Below, one piece after another: positions 1-4,924 of a stretch of DNA of 7,616 nt (within the stretch, counting starts at the first letter, position 1; each line of letters opens with the position of its first letter). Position numbers and translations under genes: made by a program. The notes under the pieces were generated by a model that saw only the letters and a program-made list of their open reading frames with translations, searched no databases and was not told the origin of the DNA. This DNA is from Chloroflexota bacterium (GTDB lineage Bacteria > Chloroflexota > Dehalococcoidia > SAR202 > UBA11138), in the NCBI GenBank assembly GCA_022566975.1, contig JADFHV010000102.1:1-7616 (forward strand). The letters are read 5' to 3'.

Positions 1-2
1 AT

Positions 3-341
3 GGCGTCTTCGGTGATCTCGCGTAGGTGCTTGAGGCTGAAACCCTGAAAGCCTCCGCTGTCGGTGAGGATCGGCCCCCTCCAACCCATGAATCCGTGCA
101 GCCCTCCGAGTCGTTCGACCACGTCGATACCGGGCCGCAGGTACAGGTGGTATGCGTTCGCCAGGACGACGCGCGCCTTCATGGACATAAGGTCCTGAGG
201 ATCGAGTGACTTCACGGCCCCCAGGGTAGCCACCGGCAGGAACGCGGGCGTCGGGAAGTCCCCGTGTGGCGTTCGGAGCACGCCCGATCGGGCGCCCCCA
301 TCAGTGGCGTGTACACCGAACGACGAACTCATACCCGACAT
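3..341 (-). CDS. tgt: Queuine/preQ1 tRNA-guanine transglycosylase, N-terminal part (cut by window edge)
   Basis: Tgt exchanges the wobble guanine (position 34) of GUN-anticodon tRNAs for preQ1, a cytosolic step of queuosine synthesis. About 113 N-terminal residues are present; the rest lies beyond the left edge. Visible family signatures from the chosen start: [18 protein letters not shown] (17-34), the TLGAVKSL block (39-46), the [10 protein letters not shown] block (62-71; usually NTYHL), GGLHGFMGW (79-87) and TDSGGFQ (93-99), which carries the conserved Asp of the TGT active site. The residue after GGFQ is Gly where Val is usual. Start is uncertain: in-frame ATGs lie at 362, 341 and 332, none with a convincing Shine-Dalgarno sequence. 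It lies 56 nt downstream of the permease stop on the same strand with no clear promoter between, so it is probably the distal gene of the aroKB transcript. Family assignment is secure; the missing C-terminal zinc-binding half cannot be checked. Confidence 0.93.
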   Translation of the reverse strand, partial: MSGMSSSFGVHATDGGARSGVLRTPHGDFPTPAFLPVATLGAVKSLDPQDLMSMKARVVLANAYHLYLRPGIDVVERLGGLHGFMGWRGPILTDSGGFQGFSLKHLREITEDA

Positions 342-397
342 AGGCCTATCCGCAGTATGCATGGACACGGCCGGACGCGTCGTGCCCATACACAGTG

Positions 398-1225
398 TCA
401 GCCAGTTATCCCCTGTATCAGTAGCGTCAGGCCGAGACCCAGTACCAGGACCAGCAGGAGACGCAACACCCAGACACTTCCGACCCTGCTGGCAAGCCTC
501 GCCCCGACCTGGGCCCCGCCTACGAGCCCGATGCCGGCCCAGACGAAGGTCGGATACCAGTCCACGTGGCCCAGGGAGGCGTGGGTGATCGCGCCGGCCG
601 TCGTGTAGAAGGTGATGGTGAAGATGGAAGTCGCCACGGCCACCAGCACCGGAAAGTTGAAGGCGTAGATGAGAATCGGAGTCCGCAAGAACCCGCCTCC
701 GGTACCGAAGAAGCTGGACATGAACCCCAGGAACACGTTGAACGACATGGCCAGCGCCTCGTTGAACCGGTACTCGTACACTGCTCCCCCCGGTACCGAG
801 ATGCGCCGGCTCCGGACCAGGCGGCTGGGCCTGCCTGCCGGCTCTCGCTTCCGGGAAGCCTGTGCGGTGCGGGGACGCAGCATCATCAACACCGCCAGTC
901 CCAACAGCAGGCCGCCAAGGAGAATTCGGAAGGTACCGTCAGCCACCGTGGTAAGTATGAAAGGCGCGAGTACCGCGCCCGGGATAGCGGCGGCTGCGAA
1001 GAGCAGCCCGCTCCGATAGTCCACCAGACCCATGCGCCTGTATACCTGCGAGCCCGACAGGGCGTTAATTCCCACCAGCGCGAGGGAGGTGCCGGCCACC
1101 ACCGTCGGCTCCATATCGAAGAAGATAATCAGCGCAGGGGCCAGAATGAAGCCACCGCCGGCGCCGACGAGGACTCCGTAGCTGCCGGTCCCAAACCCTA
1201 GCAGGAGCAGCGACAACGGCTCCAT
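398..1225 (-). CDS. TauE/SafE-family membrane permease (putative sulfite/organosulfonate or other anion exporter)
   Basis: A 275-residue polytopic inner-membrane protein of the TauE/SafE (DUF81) family, whose studied members export sulfite, sulfoacetate or related anions; the substrate here cannot be read from sequence. It shows the family's internal duplication: a glycine-rich GAGGGF motif followed by a proline (21-30) in the first half, and GTGGGF followed by TP (174-182) in the second. About four hydrophobic segments lie in 4-116 and four in 158-273. They are separated by a very basic hydrophilic loop (117-155, rich in Arg). I chose the ATG at 1225 because the protein then begins directly with the first membrane helix; the frame continues upstream to 1327, but that part overlaps the 3' end of aroKB and is hydrophilic. 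The ATG lies 4 nt after the aroKB TAA with no Shine-Dalgarno sequence, suggesting translational coupling. Nothing links it functionally to shikimate synthesis beyond co-transcription. Confidence 0.9.
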   Translation of the reverse strand: MEPLSLLLLGFGTGSYGVLVGAGGGFILAPALIIFFDMEPTVVAGTSLALVGINALSGSQVYRRMGLVDYRSGLLFAAAAIPGAVLAPFILTTVADGTFRILLGGLLLGLAVLMMLRPRTAQASRKREPAGRPSRLVRSRRISVPGGAVYEYRFNEALAMSFNVFLGFMSSFFGTGGGFLRTPILIYAFNFPVLVAVATSIFTITFYTTAGAITHASLGHVDWYPTFVWAGIGLVGGAQVGARLASRVGSVWVLRLLLVLVLGLGLTLLIQGITG

Positions 1226-1229
1226 GCGG

Positions 1230-2891
1230 TTACACGCCGGCAGGCTGTCGCCGCGCCAGGCGTTGCAGCGTCTCTTGTACCAACTCGTCCGGTACGTCGC
1301 TACGGGTGATCGCGGAGCCGATGCCATCCAGCAGGACCCATCGAATGGTCCCGGCGGCGGTCTTCTTGTCGGACCGCATCGCCTCCGACACCGCTGCCGT
1401 ATCGACCTCCCGGCCGTATCGCGCCGGCAGTCCGAATCCCCGCAGCACGGCGCTCTGGCGCTCGACGTCCACGTCGGAAAGCATCCCCATCCCCTGGCTT
1501 ATGTAGGCCGCGCCCATCATGCCGACGCTCACCGCCTCGCCGTGCAGGAACCGGCGGTAACCGGTGGCGGCCTCGACGGCGTGTCCGATCGTGTGTCCAT
1601 AGTTCAGCAGCACCCGAACGCCCAGCGTCTCTCTCTCGTCCTGAGACACGACGTTAGCCTTGACGGCGACGCTCCTTCTGATCACGTCCGCCGTGACGTC
1701 GCGGTCCAATGCCAGGATGGCCTCTCGGTCCTTCTCGAAGGAATCCAGCAGGGTCTCGTCCAGAATAAGACCGTGCTTGATCGCCTCGGCCCAGCCTGAA
1801 GTGAGCTCGCGCTCGGGCAGGGTCTCCAGTGTCTCCAGGTCGGCCAGCACGAACCTGGGCTGATGGAAGGCGCCGACCAGGTTCTTACCCTGGGCCAGGT
1901 CGACGGCGACCTTACCACCGATAGCCGCGTCCATCATGGCCAGGAGGCTGGTGGGCACCTGGACGAGGGGCATCCCTCGAAGATAGGTCGCGGCGACAAA
2001 GCCGGCGAGGTCGCCGACGACGCCGCCACCCACGGCAACCACTACGTGTCCCCGTTCCGCCTTTCGGTCCGCCAGCCAACCGTGGACCAGCTTGGCCGTA
2101 TCGAGGGTCTTGCTGGCCTCTCCCTGCGGGATGAAGAACAGGTGGGTCGGTATACCCGCAGCTTCCAGAGAGCCCTGGGCACGCCGCGCGTGGGGATAGA
2201 CCCCCTCATCGCTGATGACGTATGCCGCCGCCGCGCCGACGATGCGCGCTACGCGCTCGCCCAGCCTGCCCAGCACCTTCCAGCCGGCCCAGACCGGGTA
2301 GCTTCCGGCCGACGTGCGAACGACGGCCGCCAGGTCCCCGTCGTCGGCGTACTCCGCCGTCCCGCCGGAGAGAGCGGTCCATCCTCGGACGACCTCCTCA
2401 GCCGCTTCCGCCGGTGTCAGGTGATCGGTGTGGACCGTCCAGTCCGCGAGCGCGTAGGCGGACTGACGCTCGGCCTTGAGCGAACGCACCCCCTCCATCG
2501 GGTCCGAGGCCTCCAGCATCGGACGTACAATGGGACTACGACTTCCCTGAGTCTCGGCCGCGAGCCTCTGTAGGATAGTCTCCGGCCGGGCCTCGAGGCA
2601 GACTACGGCCCCGTTCTCTCCCATGACCAACCGGTTGCGCTCGTCCATGACGATGCCGCCCCCCGTAGAGACGACCTGGCGGTCTTTCCTGGCGACCGAC
2701 TCGAGGCAGTCGCTCTCGATCTGCCTGAAGCGCTGCTCGCCGTCGTCGCCAAAGATGGCCTCGATGGACTTGCCGGTCGACCGTACGATCTCCTCGTCCA
2801 GCTCAACCACCTTCCAGCCCAGACGCCGGGCCACCTCGCGGCTGACCGTCGTCTTCCCCGAGCCTGAGAAGCCTGTGATGAAGATGTTCAA
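1230..2891 (-). CDS. aroKB: Bifunctional shikimate kinase / 3-dehydroquinate synthase (AroK-AroB fusion)
   Basis: A 553-residue fusion of two shikimate-pathway enzymes. Residues ~1-175 are shikimate kinase: P-loop GFSGSGKTT (7-15), the shikimate-binding Asp (D32, in ELD where the family usually has DxD), the FR..E block (R56, E59), GGG (77-79), the RPML lid motif (R123) and the R142 region. Residues ~185-553 are dehydroquinate synthase: VGGGVVGDLAGF (287-298), GKNLVGAFHQP, and the zinc ligands E369 (AEAIKHG), H433 (GHTIGH) and H450 (LHGE). The usual GGKTxVN motif reads GGKVAVD. The frame opens at an ATG at 2996, but I prefer the TTG at 2891. It gives the canonical kinase N-terminus (M-N-I-F-x-T-G), has GGTGGG 8 nt upstream and lies ~20 nt after a good promoter, whereas the extra 35 residues show no similarity to kinase. 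TTG at 2897 is an alternative. Both active sites look intact. Fused AroKB proteins are known in some bacteria, for example Thermotoga. Confidence 0.95.
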   Translation of the reverse strand: MNIFITGFSGSGKTTVSREVARRLGWKVVELDEEIVRSTGKSIEAIFGDDGEQRFRQIESDCLESVARKDRQVVSTGGGIVMDERNRLVMGENGAVVCLEARPETILQRLAAETQGSRSPIVRPMLEASDPMEGVRSLKAERQSAYALADWTVHTDHLTPAEAAEEVVRGWTALSGGTAEYADDGDLAAVVRTSAGSYPVWAGWKVLGRLGERVARIVGAAAAYVISDEGVYPHARRAQGSLEAAGIPTHLFFIPQGEASKTLDTAKLVHGWLADRKAERGHVVVAVGGGVVGDLAGFVAATYLRGMPLVQVPTSLLAMMDAAIGGKVAVDLAQGKNLVGAFHQPRFVLADLETLETLPERELTSGWAEAIKHGLILDETLLDSFEKDREAILALDRDVTADVIRRSVAVKANVVSQDERETLGVRVLLNYGHTIGHAVEAATGYRRFLHGEAVSVGMMGAAYISQGMGMLSDVDVERQSAVLRGFGLPARYGREVDTAAVSEAMRSDKKTAAGTIRWVLLDGIGSAITRSDVPDELVQETLQRLARRQPAGV

Positions 2892-2916
2892 CCTCAAGAC
2901 CCACCGTCCGTTAACG

Positions 2917-2945
2917 CCTATAGGTTCTGGCAAAACCCTCTTCAA
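2917..2945 (-). promoter_or_regulatory. Sigma70-like promoter for aroKB
   Basis: On the minus strand TTGAAG (2945-2940) is separated by exactly 17 nt from TATAGG (2922-2917). Predicted transcription start is near 2910, giving a leader of roughly 13-20 nt before the TTG start codons at 2897 and 2891, with GGTGGG as a plausible ribosome binding site. It lies inside the longest reading frame of aroKB, which argues against the upstream ATG at 2996. Confidence 0.55.
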
Positions 2946-2991
2946 GGAACTCAGTCTAAAGGCCGCGCCATCGTTCCCACCAGCCTGATGC

Positions 2992-3009
2992 CACATCCTT
3001 CAGGATGTG
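2992..3009. repeat. Perfect inverted repeat (7-bp stem, 4-nt loop)
   Basis: The sequence reads CACATCC-TTCA-GGATGTG, and the central TC allows the symmetry to extend to 8 bp per arm. It ends about 47 nt upstream of the aroKB -35 box. It could be an operator or a small REP-like hairpin. No T-tract follows it on either strand, so it is not a standard intrinsic terminator. Confidence 0.5.
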
Positions 3010-3030
3010 CTCGGGCAGGGTGTGCTCGGC
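3001..3030. repeat. Imperfect tandem duplication of a 15-mer
   Basis: Read on the minus strand, 3030-3016 is GCCGAGCACACCCTG and 3015-3001 is CCCGAGCACATCCTG, identical at 13 of 15 positions. The second copy overlaps the palindrome at 2992-3009. In one minus-strand frame the copies encode the near-identical pentapeptides AEHTL and PEHIL. Function unknown. Confidence 0.5.
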
Positions 3031-3163
3031 GTCCGTTCAGCTGTGCAGCACCCCAAAGCCGAGGGTTAGAGGCCGGTTTTGATGTTAACGCCTAGAACTA
3101 GCATATCGCACGAAAGTGACAATTCTTGGGGCATCATGGTAAACATTTGGTGAAAATCGTGAC

Positions 3164-3180
3164 GGGCAGTCCCACCGCCC
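3164..3180 (-). terminator. Weak candidate terminator hairpin downstream of aroE
   Basis: On the minus strand GGGCGGT-GGG-ACTGCCC forms a 7-bp stem (one G-U pair) with a 3-nt loop. A TTTT run follows at 3156-3153, about 7 nt after the stem, which is further than in a classical intrinsic terminator. It lies ~70 nt after the aroE stop, a sensible place for termination before the separate aroKB promoter. Confidence 0.3.
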
Positions 3181-3233
3181 CAGGACCGAGCCTTGGCTAC
3201 CGATAGATAGGAGGACTGGTTAGCCGATATGGT

Positions 3234-3249
3234 TAGGGCGTGGGCCCTA
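3234..3249 (-). other. Short hairpin overlapping the aroE stop codon
   Basis: TAGGGC-CCAC-GCCCTA on the minus strand is a perfect 6-bp stem with a 4-nt loop; its first three bases are the aroE TAG stop. No U-tract follows. It may protect the mRNA 3' end or may be coincidental. Confidence 0.35.
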
Positions 3250-4104
3250 CGCCTCCAGGCGCGCAAGCGCCTTACGCCCCGCGCTGACCATGACCTCTAT
3301 GGGTGCATCCCTCTCCGTCCATAGCTCGAAGGCCGCCGCACCCTGGTATATGAGCATCAAGAGACCGCCGAGCGTCCGGGCGCCCGCCTTCCTGGCCTCC
3401 TTCATCAGCGGCGTCTCCGACGGATTGTACACCAGGTCGAACACCAGGGCGCCCGACGGGATCAGGTCCGCGTCCAACAAGGTCCGTTCCTGGGCGTCAC
3501 CGTGACTCATGCCGACTGACGTCGAGTTGACGATCAGCTCGGCGCCGATCGCCGCCTCCCGTAAGGCGTCGCCGCCCACCGGGACGGCCCTCACGCTTTC
3601 GGCGGAGCGGCCGACATCTCTTGCCAGAGACCGCGCACGCTCGACGGTGCGGTTGGCTATGGTCAGCGAGGCGACTCCTGCCGCTACCAGAGCAAAGGCG
3701 GCTGCCCGCGCGGCCCCACCCGCACCAAGCAACAGCACCCTCTTATTCCTCGGGGCGAAGCCACCGGCCTCCTCCAGGGACTTCATGAACCCAAACCCGT
3801 CGGTGTTGTACCCGACCAGCCGGCTCCCCTTTCTCGCGATGGTGTTCACCGCTCCTACGGAACGGGCCAAGGCGTCGACGTCGTCGAGGAGGGCCGGTAC
3901 CCGCTCCTTGTGGGGCACCGTAACGTTGGCACCCAGATAGCCCGGTCCGCGTAGCTTTGAGACCTCCGCCTCGAGCCTATCGGAGGGCGTTGGCCACAGG
4001 TCGTACCGGATGGGAAGAGAGTAGTGGTCGAACGCGGCTTGCTGGAAGGCTGGAGAGATGGAGTGCGAGAGCGGGTAACCGAACAGGCCTACATGCTGAG
4101 TCAT
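3247..4104 (-). CDS. aroE: Shikimate dehydrogenase (NADP+)
   Basis: AroE reduces 3-dehydroshikimate to shikimate with NADPH in the cytosol. The 285-residue protein is of normal length and has both domains. The substrate domain shows GYPLSHSISP (9-18; the SxS pair binds shikimate), NVTVPHKE (60-67, with catalytic Lys66) and YNTDG (99-103, with catalytic Asp102). The Rossmann domain follows with GAGGAAR (127-133) and the ANRT motif, which binds the NADP 2'-phosphate region. The C-terminal YQGA motif is also present. The frame extends upstream to an ATG at 4143, but the methionine at 4104 gives the standard N-terminus (xxGLFGYPLSHS), and the extension would run through a good promoter. There is no Shine-Dalgarno sequence before 4104. 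The gene lies on the same strand as aroKB but is separated from it by ~355 bp and a second promoter, so the two need not be one transcript. Confidence 0.96.
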   Translation of the reverse strand: MTQHVGLFGYPLSHSISPAFQQAAFDHYSLPIRYDLWPTPSDRLEAEVSKLRGPGYLGANVTVPHKERVPALLDDVDALARSVGAVNTIARKGSRLVGYNTDGFGFMKSLEEAGGFAPRNKRVLLLGAGGAARAAAFALVAAGVASLTIANRTVERARSLARDVGRSAESVRAVPVGGDALREAAIGAELIVNSTSVGMSHGDAQERTLLDADLIPSGALVFDLVYNPSETPLMKEARKAGARTLGGLLMLIYQGAAAFELWTERDAPIEVMVSAGRKALARLEA

Positions 4105-4114
4105 GGCGCATCTG

Positions 4115-4143
4115 AGTATAGCAACGAGGCACCGGGGCAACAA
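4115..4143 (-). promoter_or_regulatory. Sigma70-like promoter for aroE, probably leaderless
   Basis: On the minus strand TTGTTG (4143-4138), a 17-nt spacer and TATACT (4120-4115). The -10 box ends 10 nt before the aroE ATG, so transcription is expected to begin within a few nucleotides of the start codon. With no Shine-Dalgarno sequence present, this fits a leaderless message. Confidence 0.6.
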
Positions 4144-4188
4144 TAAACGTCCGTGTATCTAATTCGTCCGATTCTTCATCAATTCACG

Positions 4189-4218
4189 TTGACTCTCGCG
4201 TTCGCGCCCTGTTACGAT
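4189..4218 (+). promoter_or_regulatory. Sigma70-like promoter for the UDG-RNase J block
   Basis: TTGACT (4189-4194), an 18-nt spacer and TACGAT (4213-4218). Predicted start is near 4225, about 88 nt upstream of the UDG GTG codon and practically on top of the tandem ATG codons at 4223 and 4226. It diverges from the aroE promoter, with ~45 bp between the two -35 boxes. Confidence 0.55.
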
Positions 4219-4222
4219 AACG

Positions 4223-4309
4223 ATGATGCAACCGTCAACAAGGCCGTACAGCCGCGCTCGCCTCTTACGCTTCCCTTCCGTAGACGCCGTTGCACACCTC
4301 TCGGACTGA
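4223..4309 (+). CDS. Possible 28-codon leader ORF upstream of UDG
   Basis: Starts with ATG ATG at 4223/4226, at the predicted transcription start, and runs to a TGA at 4307-4309, three nucleotides before the GTG of UDG in the same frame. The peptide is basic, Arg- and Ser-rich, and unlike any family I know. It has no cysteine and no run of one amino acid, so a classical attenuation peptide is not obvious. If translated, it would deliver ribosomes to the UDG start, which lacks a clear Shine-Dalgarno sequence. It could equally be an untranslated leader that happens to stay open. Confidence 0.3.
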   Translation: MMQPSTRPYSRARLLRFPSVDAVAHLSD

Positions 4310-4312
4310 GCC

Positions 4313-4918
4313 GTGTCTGATTTCGACGACCTGATTACCCGCATCAAGACCTGCACCCTGTGCAGCCTCTCCGAGAAGCGCACCCAAGCCGTCCCGGGCG
4401 AGGGGTCGCTCGACGCCGACATCATGTTCATCGGCGAGGGTCCGGGCTTCTATGAGGACCGAGACGGACGGCCGTTCATCGGACCCGCCGGCAAGTTCCT
4501 GGACGAGCTACTCGCATCCGCCGGCCTGCGCAGGGAGAGCGTCTACATCACCAACATGGTCAAGTGCCGGCCCCCCAACAACCGGGACCCGCTCCCCGGC
4601 GAGGTCGACGCCTGCCGGCCTCACCTGAACAGCCAGATTGACATGATCTCGCCCCGTGTCATCGTGACGCTGGGGAGACACTCCTTCTCCAAGTTCTTCC
4701 CCAGCCAGTCGCTGACCAAGGAGCGTGGGCAGCCTCGCCGATGGAGGAACCTGACCGTCTACCCGATGTACCACCCCGCTGCCGCCCTGCATAACCCCAG
4801 GCTGCGACCGGTCATCGTCGAGGACTTCAGCCGGCTGCCCTCCCTGGTAGAGGCCGCCAGGCAGATGCCCCAGGAACAAGAGGTCGCGCCCATCCGACAA
4901 CTCAGTCTGTTCGAATAA
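4313..4918 (+). CDS. udg: Family 4 (Fe-S) uracil-DNA glycosylase with C-terminal clamp-binding motif
   Basis: Removes uracil from DNA to start base excision repair. The 201-residue protein carries the family 4 hallmarks: four cysteines for a 4Fe-4S cluster (C14 and C17 in CTLC, C85 in VKCRPP, C101 in ACRPH), motif A GEGPG (41-45, with E42) followed by the ED and GRPF(I)GPAG block (48-60), the TNMVKCRPP strand (80-88), TLGR (119-122), and motif B YHPAA (153-157, His154). The start is GTG at 4313; an in-frame TGA at 4307 rules out any earlier start. The last residues are QLSLF-E (196-201), matching the bacterial sliding-clamp binding consensus QL(S/D)LF. RNase J begins 6 nt after its stop, so the two form an operon. 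Family assignment is very secure; clamp binding is an inference. Confidence 0.96.
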   Translation: MSDFDDLITRIKTCTLCSLSEKRTQAVPGEGSLDADIMFIGEGPGFYEDRDGRPFIGPAGKFLDELLASAGLRRESVYITNMVKCRPPNNRDPLPGEVDACRPHLNSQIDMISPRVIVTLGRHSFSKFFPSQSLTKERGQPRRWRNLTVYPMYHPAAALHNPRLRPVIVEDFSRLPSLVEAARQMPQEQEVAPIRQLSLFE

Positions 4919-4924
4919 CCCTGC

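Larger units (their letters stand above)
2892..3246. other. Gene-free interval between aroE and aroKB
   Basis: About 355 bp without a supported gene. It contains the aroKB promoter (2917-2945), a perfect palindrome (2992-3009), an imperfect tandem 15-mer (3001-3030), a hairpin over the aroE stop (3234-3249) and a second hairpin (3164-3180). The part at 3081-3160 is clearly more AT-rich than its surroundings. A minus-strand frame ending in TAG near 2957 reads a 24-residue peptide across the tandem repeat, with no start codon and a stop just upstream; I do not recognise it, and it may be a decayed gene end. No tRNA or riboswitch fold was recognised. Confidence 0.6.

Noticed and set aside
340..349. 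Perfect 10-bp palindrome ATAGGCCTAT at the tgt start
   Set aside because: Short and without loop; it overlaps the start region and there is no partner site. Expected by chance in a window of this size.
566..1201. Long plus-strand open frame antisense to the permease
   Set aside because: Shadow frame: the minus strand here encodes a clear TauE/SafE membrane protein, and the plus-strand peptide is low-complexity Gly/Glu/His/Arg-rich without family features.
1863..2573. 236-codon plus-strand frame opposite aroKB
   Set aside because: Lies entirely within the conserved AroK and AroB coding sequence on the minus strand; composition is Arg/Gly/Asp-rich as expected of an antisense shadow in GC-rich DNA.
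3066..3266. 66-codon minus-strand frame in the aroE-aroKB gap
   Set aside because: Starts inside the 3' end of aroE in another frame, no ribosome binding site, no recognisable features; codon pattern does not suggest coding.
4144..4222. Possible divergent operator between the aroE and UDG promoters
   Set aside because: Only scattered AATT/GAATT words are visible; no convincing dyad could be aligned.
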